Shown: positions 1 to 9,248, numbered from the stretch's first letter. The stretch: DNA of 43,731 nucleotides from Maricaulis sp963976135 (GCF_963976135.1 NZ_CAXBKN010000012.1:1-43731), one strand, 5' to 3'. Translations and numbers: made by a program. The notes: generated by a model from the letters alone, not told the origin.

Positions 1-204
1 CCGAGCAATGGCAGCGCCCGGGTCACGGTCGATGTCGCCGCCCGCGGCGGTGCGCGCCAGATCGACGTGCTGACGCGCCAGATCGAACGCCTGTTCGACG
101 TTCATGCGGTAATCGCCGCCCCCGTGGGGGCGCTGGACTTCACCGCGGGCATGGCCCCCGCCAATGCAAATGAATGGAGGGCTGAATGTCCAAGCCAACC
201 GTAA
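1..204 (+). CDS. ilvM: Acetolactate synthase small subunit, IlvM-type ACT domain (3' end only)
   Basis: The frame is open from the first base and ends at TAA 202-204, giving 67 C-terminal residues. The segment ARVTVDVAARGG followed by RQIDVLTRQIERLFDVHAV has the beta-strand/helix pattern of the second half of an ACT domain and resembles short IlvM subunits (cf. INIELTVAS...LLFSQLNKLVDV in E. coli, from memory). IlvM is the regulatory subunit of acetohydroxyacid synthase, which makes acetolactate or acetohydroxybutyrate from pyruvate. The gene overlaps the leuA start by 19 nt, so the two are probably translationally coupled. The tail after the ACT domain (about 20 residues) is longer than I expect. 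It could instead be another ACT-domain protein. The position directly before leuA-ilvE supports IlvM. Confidence 0.6.
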   Translation, partial: PSNGSARVTVDVAARGGARQIDVLTRQIERLFDVHAVIAAPVGALDFTAGMAPANANEWRAECPSQP

Positions 205-1772
205 TGCGCGCCCCGCAAACCGATGAACGCGTCTACATCTTCGACACCACACTGCGCGATGGCGAGCAGGCCCCCGGCTTCTCGATGTCGCCGTCGGACA
301 AGCTGGCGATTGCGCGCATGCTGGAGCGTGTCCGCGTCGACACGATCGAGGCCGGCTTTGCCGCCGCTTCACCTGGCGATAGCGAAGCGATCCGGCAGAT
401 CGCCTCGGAGATCACCGGCCCGACCATCTGCTCACTGGCGCGGGCCAGCGAGGCTGATGTCGACGCGGCTGCGCGGGCGCTGGAGCCGGCACGGCGCAAA
501 CGCCTGCATGTCTTCCTCGCCACCAGCCCGATCCACCGCGAAGCCAAGCTGAAAATGTCCCGTCTGGAAGTCTTGCGGGCGATCGAGAAGGCGCTGTTGC
601 ATGCGCGCGGACGCTTCGACGAAATCGAGTTTTCAGCCGAGGATGCGCTGCGCACCGAGCCTGAATTTCTGATCGAGGCCATGAGCTGCGCCGCCAGCTT
701 CGGCGCGGATGTTCTCAATGTGCCCGACACGGTCGGTGTCAGCGAACCGGGCGAAATTCGGGCCCTGTTTGCCAGTCTGACTGAAAAGGTGGAGCGGCCG
801 GAACACGTGATCTTCTCGGCCCATTGCCATGATGATCTCGGCCTGGCCGTCGCCAACAGCCTGGCCGCCGTCCAGGGCGGCGCCCGCCAGATCGAGTGCT
901 CGATCAATGGCATCGGCGAGCGCGCCGGCAATTGCTCGCTCGAGGAAGTCGTGATGGCCCTGCGGGTGCGCGCCGACATCTATGGTGTCGACACCCATCT
1001 GGACACGACCGGTCTGTGGCCGGCGAGCCAGAAGCTGACCCGGGTTACCGGGGCGGCGCTGTCACCGAACAAGGCGATTGTCGGCAAGAATGCCTTCTCG
1101 CATGAGGCCGGCATTCACCAGCACGGCATGCTGTCGGACCGGCGCACCTATGAAATCATGACACCGGAAAGCGTCGGCTCGCCGGGCAGCGCACTGGTAC
1201 TCGGCAAGCATTCGGGCAAGCACGCCCTGGCCCAACGCCTGTCCCAGCTGGGCTATCAGCCCGATCCGGACACGCTCCACACCACCTTCATCGCCTTCAA
1301 GGCCTATGCCGATGAGCATGGCGAAGCGACCGATGCCGATCTGGTGGCGCTGATGGAGCACCGCTCTCAAAGCGGTTGCCAATGGACGGTGTTGCGTACC
1401 GAATTGCGCACGACAACCGGGCCGAGACCGCAACAATTCGCCCGCGTCGAGCTGGAACACCCCGAACGCGGCCGCGTCTCCGACATCGCCTCAGGCGACG
1501 GGCCGATGGCCTCGGCCTTCGCCGCAGTGCAGCGCATTACCGGCACCACGGCCACAGTGATCGGTCTGGAGACCCGGCTCGTCAATTCGCCGGCCGGCCG
1601 CGATTTCGTCGCCGAGATCCGGCTCGATCTCAACGGCACACACGTCTCTGGCCGCGCCCGCGGCCCGGATGTCGTCACCGCCGCGATCGACGCCTTCTTG
1701 TTTACCCTCGACCGGGGTCAAGCCTTTGACACGACCGGCGAAGCCCACCCCCAACCGGCAATCGCCGTCTGA
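186..1772 (+). CDS. leuA: 2-isopropylmalate synthase
   Basis: This 528-residue enzyme condenses acetyl-CoA with 2-oxoisovalerate, the first committed step of leucine synthesis. The TIM-barrel signature FDTTLRDGEQAPG lies at about residues 19-31, with catalytic Arg24. The divalent-metal motif HCHDDLG is at about 213-219, and the NGIGERAGN motif follows near 242. After the barrel and linker, about residues 390-510 form the C-terminal LeuA dimer (allosteric) domain expected for leucine feedback inhibition. The length matches the family. The ATG at 186 is preceded by GGAGG at 176-180. It overlaps the upstream ilvM-like gene and lies 14 nt before ilvE. The alternatives, homocitrate and citramalate synthases, are less likely because leuC, leuD and leuB follow in the same operon. 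Confidence 0.96.
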   Translation: MSKPTVMRAPQTDERVYIFDTTLRDGEQAPGFSMSPSDKLAIARMLERVRVDTIEAGFAAASPGDSEAIRQIASEITGPTICSLARASEADVDAAARALEPARRKRLHVFLATSPIHREAKLKMSRLEVLRAIEKALLHARGRFDEIEFSAEDALRTEPEFLIEAMSCAASFGADVLNVPDTVGVSEPGEIRALFASLTEKVERPEHVIFSAHCHDDLGLAVANSLAAVQGGARQIECSINGIGERAGNCSLEEVVMALRVRADIYGVDTHLDTTGLWPASQKLTRVTGAALSPNKAIVGKNAFSHEAGIHQHGMLSDRRTYEIMTPESVGSPGSALVLGKHSGKHALAQRLSQLGYQPDPDTLHTTFIAFKAYADEHGEATDADLVALMEHRSQSGCQWTVLRTELRTTTGPRPQQFARVELEHPERGRVSDIASGDGPMASAFAAVQRITGTTATVIGLETRLVNSPAGRDFVAEIRLDLNGTHVSGRARGPDVVTAAIDAFLFTLDRGQAFDTTGEAHPQPAIAV

Positions 1773-1786
1773 CCAGGAGAAATATC

Positions 1787-2743
1787 ATGGCAATTCAGGA
1801 AACCGATTTCATCTGGCGCAATGGCGAGCTGGTCGACTGGCACGATGCCCAGACGCATGTGCTCAGCCACGCGCTGCATTACGGGACCTCGGTGTTCGAG
1901 GGCATCCGCTGCTACGACACGCCGAACGGCCCGCAAATCTTCCGGTTGAAGGAACATGTCCGGCGTCTGTTCGACTCGGCGCGCGTCTATCACATGCCAC
2001 TGCCCTATACCGAGGCCGAGCTCGAGGAGGCCTGCAAACAAGTGATCCGCTGCAACCGCCTCAAGGACGCCTATATCCGCCCCGTGGCCTTTTTCGGCTA
2101 TGGGGGGATCGGCGTCCTGCCGGGCAAGGACACCAAGATCGAAGTCTGTATCGCCGCCTTCCCCTGGGGTGCCTATCTCGGCGAGGAGGCCCTGACCCAG
2201 GGCGTTAATTGCTGCATCTCGAGCTGGAACCGTCCGGCCCCGAACACCATCCCGACGGGGGCCAAGGCCGGCGGCAATTATCTCTCCTCGGTGCTGATCA
2301 GCCATGAGGCGCATTCGCGCGGCTTTGACGAGGGCATTGGCCTGGACGTCAATGGCCTGGTCTCCGAAGGTGCGGGCGAGAATATCTTCGTCGTCTCCGA
2401 TGGCATTATCCGCACGCCACCGACCTCGGCCTCCATCCTGTCCGGCCTGACCCGCGATGCGGTGATCAAGCTGGCCGAGGCCGAAGGCTATGATGTGCGC
2501 GAACAGACCCTGTCGCGCGAAAGCCTCTACGTCGCCGACGAGATCTTCTTCACAGGCACGGCTGCGGAAATCACCCCGGTGCGCTCGGTCGATGGTCATG
2601 TCGTGCGCTGCGAGGGTCGCGGCCCGATTGCCGAGCTGATGCAGAAACGCTTCTTCGGCCTGTTCTCGGGCGAGACCCCGGATCGTCATGGCTGGCTGCA
2701 CCCGGCCCATGGCAATGGCATGGAGGTCCAGCATGTCGCCTGA
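1787..2743 (+). CDS. ilvE: Branched-chain amino acid aminotransferase
   Basis: This 318-residue class IV PLP-dependent aminotransferase performs the last step of leucine, isoleucine and valine synthesis, with glutamate as amino donor. The PLP-binding lysine is Lys160 in TGAKAGGNYL. The N-terminal HALHYGTSVFEGIR segment (residues 28-41) and the LVSEGAGENIF segment (near 205-215) are typical of IlvE group I. Lys160 falls at the same position I recall for E. coli IlvE. The ATG follows AGGAGAAATATC. The gene sits between leuA and leuC, and its 3' end overlaps leuC by 11 nt. D-amino-acid aminotransferase, also class IV, is less likely given the operon. Confidence 0.95.
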   Translation: MAIQETDFIWRNGELVDWHDAQTHVLSHALHYGTSVFEGIRCYDTPNGPQIFRLKEHVRRLFDSARVYHMPLPYTEAELEEACKQVIRCNRLKDAYIRPVAFFGYGGIGVLPGKDTKIEVCIAAFPWGAYLGEEALTQGVNCCISSWNRPAPNTIPTGAKAGGNYLSSVLISHEAHSRGFDEGIGLDVNGLVSEGAGENIFVVSDGIIRTPPTSASILSGLTRDAVIKLAEAEGYDVREQTLSRESLYVADEIFFTGTAAEITPVRSVDGHVVRCEGRGPIAELMQKRFFGLFSGETPDRHGWLHPAHGNGMEVQHVA

Positions 2744-4160
2744 CGACGGCACGCCGCGTTCCCTGTTCGAAAAAGTCTGGGACAGCCACCAGGTCTCGGC
2801 GGAAACCGCCGGGACGCCTGGCGTGCTCTATATCGACCTGCATCTGATCCATGAAGTGACCTCGCCGCAGGCCTTCTCGGCCCTGGCCGCGCGCGGTCTG
2901 AAAGTGCGCCGTCCGGACCGCACCCTGGCGACGATCGATCATTCGACGCCGACGCTGGACTTCAGCGCCGGCGAGACGCCGCCCTATGCCACCGAGGCGG
3001 CGCAGCTCCAGGTCGAGATGCTCGAAGCGAATGCCGCCGCCCATGCCATCCCGCTGCATGGCTGGGGCAGCGATTATCGCGGTGTCGTGCATGTGATGGG
3101 CCCGGAACTGGGCGCGACCCAGCCGGGGATGACGGTTGTCTGTGGCGACAGCCATACCGCCACCCATGGCGCCTTCGGGGCGCTCGCCTTCGGCATTGGC
3201 ACCACGGAAGTGGGCCATGTGCTCGCCAGCCAGTGCCTGTTGCAGCGCAAGCCGAAATCCCTGCGTGTCACCGTCAATGGCCGCACCGGACCAGGTGTGT
3301 CGGCCAAGGATATCGTGCTGGCGATCATTGCCCGGCTCGGCATTGATGGCGGCACGGGCAGCGTGATCGAATATGCCGGCGAGGCGATCGAGGCGCTCGA
3401 CATGGAAGGCCGGATGACGGTCTGCAATATGTCGATCGAGGCCGGCGCCCGCGCCGGCATGATCGCGCCCGACGCCACCACCTTTGCCTGGCTGAAAGGC
3501 CGCAAGCTCGTCCCCCAGGGTGCCGCCTGGGACGAAGCCGTTGAGCGCTGGTCGCAGTTGGCCAGCGATCCCGGCGCAAGTTTTGATCGCGAGATCGAAA
3601 TGGACGCTGCCGAGATCACCCCCATGGTCACCTGGGGCACGGCGCCGGATACCGGGATTGCCATTGGCGACCATGTGCCCGAGGCTCGCTCCGCGTCGCA
3701 CCAGAAATCGCTCGATTACATGCAGTTCGAAGCCGGCCAGCCGATCGCCGGCACCCGGGTCAACCAGGTCTTCATCGGCTCGTGCACCAATTCGCGCATC
3801 ACCGATCTGCGCGAGGCGGCGGAAATCATGCGCGGCCGCCAGGTGGCACCGGGTGTGCGGGCGCTGATCGTGCCCGGCTCGGTGCAGGTGCGCCAGCAGG
3901 CGGAAGCGGAAGGGCTCGACCGGATCTTCATCGGTTCCGGCGCCCAGTGGCGCCAGCCGGGCTGTTCGATGTGTATCGCCATGAATGGTGATCGCGGCGA
4001 GGCCGGCGAGCTGGTGGTCTCGACCTCCAACCGCAATTTCGAGGGCCGCCAGGGTCCCGGCGCGCGCACCGTGCTGGCCAGCCCGGCGACGGCCGCTGCG
4101 GCCGCCGTGACCGGGCGCATCACCGACCCGCGCAGCCTGATGGAGAGCGCCCATGTCTGA
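2733..4160 (+). CDS. leuC: 3-isopropylmalate dehydratase, large subunit
   Basis: LeuC is the [4Fe-4S] aconitase-type large subunit that, with LeuD, isomerises 2- to 3-isopropylmalate. The start is ATG 2733 (MSPDDGTPRSLFEKVW), because GGAGG at 2722-2726 is well placed; the product is then 475 residues. The cluster cysteines are visible: Cys351 in GSCTNSR, and Cys411 and Cys414 in GCSMC. The substrate-loop signatures GDSHTATHGAFGALAFGIGT and the IDHSTPT region are present. The start lies inside the end of ilvE (11-nt overlap) and the stop overlaps leuD by 8 nt, consistent with coupled translation. Homoaconitase is the only realistic alternative, and the operon argues against it. Confidence 0.96.
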   Translation: MSPDDGTPRSLFEKVWDSHQVSAETAGTPGVLYIDLHLIHEVTSPQAFSALAARGLKVRRPDRTLATIDHSTPTLDFSAGETPPYATEAAQLQVEMLEANAAAHAIPLHGWGSDYRGVVHVMGPELGATQPGMTVVCGDSHTATHGAFGALAFGIGTTEVGHVLASQCLLQRKPKSLRVTVNGRTGPGVSAKDIVLAIIARLGIDGGTGSVIEYAGEAIEALDMEGRMTVCNMSIEAGARAGMIAPDATTFAWLKGRKLVPQGAAWDEAVERWSQLASDPGASFDREIEMDAAEITPMVTWGTAPDTGIAIGDHVPEARSASHQKSLDYMQFEAGQPIAGTRVNQVFIGSCTNSRITDLREAAEIMRGRQVAPGVRALIVPGSVQVRQQAEAEGLDRIFIGSGAQWRQPGCSMCIAMNGDRGEAGELVVSTSNRNFEGRQGPGARTVLASPATAAAAAVTGRITDPRSLMESAHV

Positions 4161-4740
4161 CAATCCGGCCGGACTGGCGCACCTGCACAGCCGCACCTTC
4201 CTGTTGCCACAGGAGGATATCGATACCGACCAGATCATCCCGGCGCGTTTCCTGACCACGACAACGCGCGAGGGCCTTGGCAAGCTGGCCTTTCATGACT
4301 GGCGCTATGACAAGGACGGCCAGGAACGCAGCGATTGCGCCCTCAACACGCTCGACACGGGCGAATTCGCCATCCTCGTGGCCGGACGCAATTTCGGCTG
4401 CGGCTCCTCGCGCGAGCATGCGCCCTGGGCGCTGCACGAGTTCGGCGTCCGTGCCGTGATCTCCAGCGAGATCGCCGATATCTTCCGCTCCAATGCGGCG
4501 AAGAACAATATCCTGCCCATCGTCGCGCCGCCGCAATCCCATGCCTGGCTACTGGCGCATGAGGGCGTGGAAGTGAAGATCGATCTGGAGCGGCAATATG
4601 TCGATCTGGGCAATGGTCCGGGCTTTCATTTCGAGATCGAATCCTTCGCCAAGCATTGCCTGATCGAGGGCACCGACCCGCTCGGCTTCCTGCTCTCGCA
4701 CGGCGATGACATCACAGCTTACGAGGCCCGCAGCGCATGA
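4153..4740 (+). CDS. leuD: 3-isopropylmalate dehydratase, small subunit
   Basis: LeuD (195 residues) is the swivelling small subunit that completes the LeuCD isomerase. Recognisable are the LLPQEDIDTDQIIPARFL segment near residues 17-34 and the GRNFGCGSSREHAPWAL motif near 77-91, the substrate-contacting loop of the aconitase swivel domain. The length is normal for bacterial LeuD. The gene starts inside the end of leuC, and its stop overlaps the leuB start as ATGA (4737-4740). All three features point to equimolar coupled expression of the complex with the downstream dehydrogenase. Confidence 0.96.
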   Translation: MSDNPAGLAHLHSRTFLLPQEDIDTDQIIPARFLTTTTREGLGKLAFHDWRYDKDGQERSDCALNTLDTGEFAILVAGRNFGCGSSREHAPWALHEFGVRAVISSEIADIFRSNAAKNNILPIVAPPQSHAWLLAHEGVEVKIDLERQYVDLGNGPGFHFEIESFAKHCLIEGTDPLGFLLSHGDDITAYEARSA

Positions 4741-5807
4741 AAACCTATTCAATCGTCCTCTTGCCCGGCGACGGGATCGGCCCGGAAGTCACCGCCGTCG
4801 CCCGCGCGGCGATGGAATGCGTCGCCGCGATGTCCGGCTTCCGCCTGACATTCTCCGAACACGCCTTTGGCGGCGCCTCGATCGACCGGTTCGGCGAGCC
4901 GCTGACCGCTGACACGCTGAAAGCCTGCCAGGCCAGCGATGCGATTTTCCTTGGTGCCGTCGGCGGGCCGAAATGGGACCAGGCGCCGTCGCGGCCGGAG
5001 GCCGGCCTGCTCGGTCTGCGCAAGGCGCTGCAGGTCTATGCCAATCTTCGCCCTGTCAGCGTGCATCCGGCCCTGGCCGGCAAATCGCCCCTGCGCGCCG
5101 AACTGGTCGCCGGCGTCGACATGCTGATCGTGCGCGAGCTGACCGGCGGCATTTATTTCGGCGCCCGCCAGAAGCGCCAGGACTATGCCAGCGATGAGTG
5201 CGCCTACAGCCGCGCCGAGATTGAGCGCGTCGCCCATATCGCCTTCCGGCAGGCGCGTCTGCGCCGCGGCAGACTGATGTCGGTCGACAAGGCCAATGTG
5301 CTGGAAACCAGCCGTCTGTGGCGTTCCGTCGTCAGCGAGATGGGGGCCAAAACCTATCCCGATATCGAGCTCGACCACATGTATGTCGATGCCGCCGCCA
5401 TGCACTTGCTGCGCGACCCGGCCTCATTCGATGTCGTGCTGACGGAGAATATGTTCGGCGACATTCTCAGCGACGAGGCCTCCATGCTGCCCGGCTCGAT
5501 CGGCCTGCTCGGCTCGGCCTCGCTCGGCGACCAGCGTCCCGGCCTGTTCGAACCCATCCACGGCTCAGCTCCCGATATCGCCGGCCAGGACAAGGCCAAC
5601 CCCTTCGGCGCGATCGAAAGCGTGGCGCAATTATTCGAGGCCGGTCTCGGCGAGACCGAGGCGGCGGCGCGGCTGCGCACCGCTGTCGGCGCCATGCACG
5701 AAGCCGGCGAATGGACCGGCGATCTCGGCGGTTCGCTTACCTGCTCGCAAGCCGGCATTCGGCTGATCACACATCTTGAGCGCCAGCCGGCGATGGCGGC
5801 GGGCTAG
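4737..5807 (+). CDS. leuB: 3-isopropylmalate dehydrogenase
   Basis: LeuB (356 residues) oxidises and decarboxylates 3-isopropylmalate to 2-oxoisocaproate with NAD+. The N-terminal LLPGDGIGPEV motif, the substrate-contacting GGIYFGAR segment, the DKANVLETSRLWR lysine region, and the Mg2+ site in NMFGDILSDEASMLPGSIGL are all present. HGSAPDIAGQDKANP near the C-terminus is the NAD-binding loop typical of isopropylmalate rather than isocitrate dehydrogenase. The start is the ATG of the ATGA overlap with leuD. The TAG stop at 5805-5807 is interlocked with the stop of the opposing glycosyltransferase gene in the tetramer CTAG. This is the last gene of the operon in this window. Confidence 0.96.
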   Translation: MKTYSIVLLPGDGIGPEVTAVARAAMECVAAMSGFRLTFSEHAFGGASIDRFGEPLTADTLKACQASDAIFLGAVGGPKWDQAPSRPEAGLLGLRKALQVYANLRPVSVHPALAGKSPLRAELVAGVDMLIVRELTGGIYFGARQKRQDYASDECAYSRAEIERVAHIAFRQARLRRGRLMSVDKANVLETSRLWRSVVSEMGAKTYPDIELDHMYVDAAAMHLLRDPASFDVVLTENMFGDILSDEASMLPGSIGLLGSASLGDQRPGLFEPIHGSAPDIAGQDKANPFGAIESVAQLFEAGLGETEAAARLRTAVGAMHEAGEWTGDLGGSLTCSQAGIRLITHLERQPAMAAG

Positions 5808-7831
5808 CGGCGGGCGGCCAGATCCAGCAGCGCAGTTTGCAGGTTCTGGCCAAAGGCGACGGCATCACATAGCGGAGACACCGCTACCTCATGGCGCAGC
5901 GAACGGCGAATCTCGTCCAGGGCGGGCAAGTTGCGAGCCAACGCTACGGCCTTGGCAATATAATCATCTCGCGAATTTGCGATCCATTCCGTGCGCCCGA
6001 TATTGGTGAGATGGCTGGTTGAGTGCCGCCCGGCGAAGGTCGGTCCGGGCAGCGTCACCACCGGATTTCCCATCCACAGCGCCTCGCACGTGGTGAGCCC
6101 GCCGGAATATGGCCAGGTATCGAGCGCGATATCGGACCGGTTATAGGTGTCGAGCAGCTCGCGGTGCGGGACGGCTGGCTCCATGAGAATGCGGTGCCGC
6201 TCTATCCCGTGGCTCTCGAACCAGCCATGGACCAGCCGCCGCGCCGCCAGCGAGGTGAAACCGCTGCCCTTCAGGATCAGCCGGCTATCCGGCAGCTGAT
6301 TGAATATGCTGGCCCAGACGCCGACGATTTCCGCGTTGATCTTGGCCGGATTGTTGAAGCTGCAAAACGTCACATGCTGATTGGCGAGACCGGGCGCTTC
6401 GCCGACCTCGGGCGCATAGTCAGGTGGGTCATAGACGACATAACCATCAGGCAAGCGGTAGATGTTTTCTGAATAGAGATATTCATCGGCCTCCGGGAGC
6501 TGGGCCGCATCGGCCAGGAGCCAGTCGATACACGTCATGCCGGTCGTATTGTAGAGACCACCCACCCATTTGATCTGCACCGGCGCGGGCTTGCGAGCCA
6601 TGACACCGGGGCGCCCCTGGTTCGAGCCCGCCATATCGATCAGGATATCGAGTCCGTCCGCGCGCATCCTTTCGGCGACGGCGTCATCGGAAGCCGAACG
6701 GATATCACGCCAGGCCGAACACGCGCCTTGCAAGCGCCCGGTGAAATCATCACGCCGCCCGCCATTGGCATAGGCGAACAGCTCGATGACCTCCCGGTCC
6801 ATCGCTTCCAGGCCAGACAGGGACAAATAGAGTGCAGGATGTCGATGGAAACTGCCCGACAGAAGCCCGACCCTGAGCGGCTTGCCGGGTTTGCGCGCCG
6901 GAGACGGAACGGGCGCGGTCACGCCCTGCATTGCGGCCCGGGCGTAGTGATCGATTTCGGTCCGGATCCGGTCCGGCGGGATTCCCGCGATATAATGCAT
7001 CGACATGGCGGCATTGCCGAGAGGAATCGGATTGGAAGGTTCGCGCTCCACCGCGTTTCTGAATGCTTCCAATGCAGCGCTTGGCCGGCAGGTTTCCTGC
7101 AGGATCAAGCCGAGGCTATTGTAGGTTCGCCAGCAGCCTTTGCCCAGTTGCAGGGCCTGTTCCATACATTGTTCGGCCTCTTGATAGCAACCGCAGTCGC
7201 GATGGGCGACCGCGAGCAGTGACCATGTGCCGCCATCGCCAGGAGCCAACTCCCTCGCCTTCTGCAAAAGCTGCAAGGCCGGCGTCGGCTGTCCGGCTAT
7301 GAGGCAGGCTGTGGCCGCGGTCAGGAGCGCGATATGGGGCGCATCTGACACCCCGGACAGTCTGAGAACTTCGGCATAGAGCTTCACGTTCCGGGCACCG
7401 CTCGGCCAGGCCTGCACCAGGCGCTCACCATACTTCGCCGCTGCGGCGAAATCGCGCGACCGAAGACAGGATAGGCACAGGACGGAATAATCCGTCTCCT
7501 TTTCGCGACCCAACCCGATCGCCCGCTCCAGCGCCTGCCTCGCACGGCCATAATCGCGCACGGCGAAGTGCAGGAAGCCCAGGTGGGCATGACGATTGGG
7601 GTTCTGAGGGTCCAGGGCGGCGGCGCGCTTGCAGTTTTCACGCGCCTCTTGCCACCGCCCCGCCTCGGCCTGGCTGGCGGCCAGCGCGGTGAGAAGCTCG
7701 GGATATCCGGCGCCGCTCCCGGTGCGCGAGGACACGTAGGCTTCGGCCCGGTCGAAACTGTTTTCGCGCGCAAAGGACAGGATGGTTGCGACATCAGGAT
7801 TATCGGTCGCAAGGGAGAAGGCAAATTTCAT
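5804..7831 (-). CDS. TPR-containing GT41 (O-GlcNAc transferase-like) protein glycosyltransferase
   Basis: This 675-residue, probably cytosolic protein has an N-terminal half of TPR helices (about residues 15-300; e.g. NRHAHLGFLHFAVRDYGRARQALERA in sequential helices) and a C-terminal GT-B catalytic region (about 318-675) of the SPY/OGT type. Visible correspondences to eukaryotic OGT are His331 in FHRHP, Lys498 in FNNPAKIN (UDP-binding lysine) and Asp571 in ALDTWPYSGG, followed by TTCEALWMGNPVVTL. Related alphaproteobacterial enzymes such as Caulobacter FlmG use the TPRs to bind flagellin and modify it with a nonulosonic acid; orthology is not shown here. ATG 7831 was chosen, but neither it nor an upstream GTG at 7846 has a clear ribosome binding site. 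It is divergent from a sugar-modification cluster. The donor sugar and protein target are unknown. Confidence 0.85.
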   Translation of the reverse strand: MKFAFSLATDNPDVATILSFARENSFDRAEAYVSSRTGSGAGYPELLTALAASQAEAGRWQEARENCKRAAALDPQNPNRHAHLGFLHFAVRDYGRARQALERAIGLGREKETDYSVLCLSCLRSRDFAAAAKYGERLVQAWPSGARNVKLYAEVLRLSGVSDAPHIALLTAATACLIAGQPTPALQLLQKARELAPGDGGTWSLLAVAHRDCGCYQEAEQCMEQALQLGKGCWRTYNSLGLILQETCRPSAALEAFRNAVEREPSNPIPLGNAAMSMHYIAGIPPDRIRTEIDHYARAAMQGVTAPVPSPARKPGKPLRVGLLSGSFHRHPALYLSLSGLEAMDREVIELFAYANGGRRDDFTGRLQGACSAWRDIRSASDDAVAERMRADGLDILIDMAGSNQGRPGVMARKPAPVQIKWVGGLYNTTGMTCIDWLLADAAQLPEADEYLYSENIYRLPDGYVVYDPPDYAPEVGEAPGLANQHVTFCSFNNPAKINAEIVGVWASIFNQLPDSRLILKGSGFTSLAARRLVHGWFESHGIERHRILMEPAVPHRELLDTYNRSDIALDTWPYSGGLTTCEALWMGNPVVTLPGPTFAGRHSTSHLTNIGRTEWIANSRDDYIAKAVALARNLPALDEIRRSLRHEVAVSPLCDAVAFGQNLQTALLDLAARR

Positions 7832-7995
7832 GGGTGACGCACTCACTCAGGGGCAGGTTAAATCCAGGGTCAGCCGACCCCCACAGCAGGAAGACGATTC
7901 GGTCTTGCCGTTTCGGGTCGCCCCCCGATTGCAGTGGATTGCCTGCCGAATTTAAGTATAAACCGTCCATTCCGTCCAGAAGCTGGAACAATGGC

Positions 7996-9207
7996 ATGAC
8001 AGAACAATCAGCGAAACGCCCTTTCTCGCCCAATGACTTGTCGGCCTGCCCAGCCTGTTCCGGCGTGTCATTTCCGCTCGACTACCGGGTCGACAAAATC
8101 CCGACCAATAGCGTGCGTATCCTGCGCTCGAAAACGGCAGCGGCAGACGTGGCCACCGCGGATATGGAGCTGCTGGCCTGCACCGCATGCGGCTTTGTCT
8201 GGAATGCGAAATTCGATCCCGCTCAAGTCGACTACTCGAGTGATTACGAAGCGACCCAGGCTTTCTCCGGGACCTATAGCCGTTTCCTCCAGGCCCAGGC
8301 GCGCGAATTTGCGCAAGCCCATGGCTTGCAGCGCAAGACAATCATTGAAATCGGATGCGGCCATGGCGAATTTCTCGCAGCCCTGTGCGAGGCCGGCGAA
8401 AATACGGGAATCGGGTTTGACCCGGCCTTTTCTGCGGATCGGGCTCCCGCGATCAGCCGCGGCAGCTATGAAGTCCGGACCCGGATGTTCAACGAACGCA
8501 CCCGCTTGCCGGACGCTGATTTCATTTGTTGCCGCAATACGCTTGAACACATCCAGGATGTTGGCGATTTCCTCAGGGCTCTGCGCGCAGCGATCGGAAG
8601 TCAGGGGGACCCGATCGTATTTTTCCAAGTTCCATCCTGGGAGAGGATCGCGAAAGAAGGCGCGTTTTGGGACGTCTATTACGAGCACTGCTCCTATTTC
8701 ACGGCAAAATCCCTGCGCGCTCTATTCGAGATGAATGGCTTCGAAGTCTCCACTTGTGAGCTGAGCTATGGCGACCAGTATCTCACCCTTCTGGCGCGCC
8801 CGGCACTGAACGGGCCAAGCCCTTCGCCGAGGGCGGGTTGTGACCGGCTCGCGCACCAGCAGAGCGGCAACCGCTTGAATGCCCAAGTCGAAACATGGTC
8901 GAAACAGTTGAGCGCCGCGGCGTCAGATAGTAAACGGACAGTGCTCTGGGGAGGTGGATCAAAGGCCGTTGCACTGCTGACCACTTGCGGTGACCGCATT
9001 GCGGTAGACGGCGTAGTCGACATCAACCCGCACAAGAACGGCACCTTCCTTCCGCTCTCGGCTCACCGCGTCATGGCACCCGAGGAACTTCCAGCCCTGC
9101 GTCCGGATCGCATCATTATTTTGAATCCAATCTATTCTCGTGAGATACGGGCCCAATTGGCCGAGTTAGACATACACACCGAGGTCCTGGAGTTGGGGGC
9201 CGCGTAG
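7996..9207 (+). CDS. Class I SAM-dependent methyltransferase, sugar C-methyltransferase-like
   Basis: This 403-residue protein has three regions. An N-terminal zinc-ribbon-like part carries Cys18-x-x-Cys21 and Cys62-x-x-Cys65. A SAM-binding Rossmann core starts at EIGCGHGEF (about 118-126). A C-terminal domain with GGGSKAVALL (from about residue 317) and a VDINPHKNG segment is the kind found in C-methyltransferases of the NovU/TylCIII group (Methyltransf_13/23/14 architecture). The family moves a methyl group to a carbon of a nucleotide-bound keto sugar. The equivalent of the usual HQH active-site segment reads YYEHCSYF, so it is a divergent member. Start ATG 7996 gives MTEQSAKRPF; a longer open frame upstream lacks support. 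It is the first gene of a plus-strand run and is divergent from the GT41 gene. Confidence 0.75.
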   Translation: MTEQSAKRPFSPNDLSACPACSGVSFPLDYRVDKIPTNSVRILRSKTAAADVATADMELLACTACGFVWNAKFDPAQVDYSSDYEATQAFSGTYSRFLQAQAREFAQAHGLQRKTIIEIGCGHGEFLAALCEAGENTGIGFDPAFSADRAPAISRGSYEVRTRMFNERTRLPDADFICCRNTLEHIQDVGDFLRALRAAIGSQGDPIVFFQVPSWERIAKEGAFWDVYYEHCSYFTAKSLRALFEMNGFEVSTCELSYGDQYLTLLARPALNGPSPSPRAGCDRLAHQQSGNRLNAQVETWSKQLSAAASDSKRTVLWGGGSKAVALLTTCGDRIAVDGVVDINPHKNGTFLPLSAHRVMAPEELPALRPDRIIILNPIYSREIRAQLAELDIHTEVLELGAA

Positions 9208-9248
9208 ATAGGGTCCAAACCCGGCCCAACATGTTTCAGGTAAAAGTA

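Noticed and set aside
2571..4283. 570-codon minus-strand open frame opposite leuC
   Set aside because: Same cause: it runs through ilvE, leuC and leuD in antisense and shows no domain.
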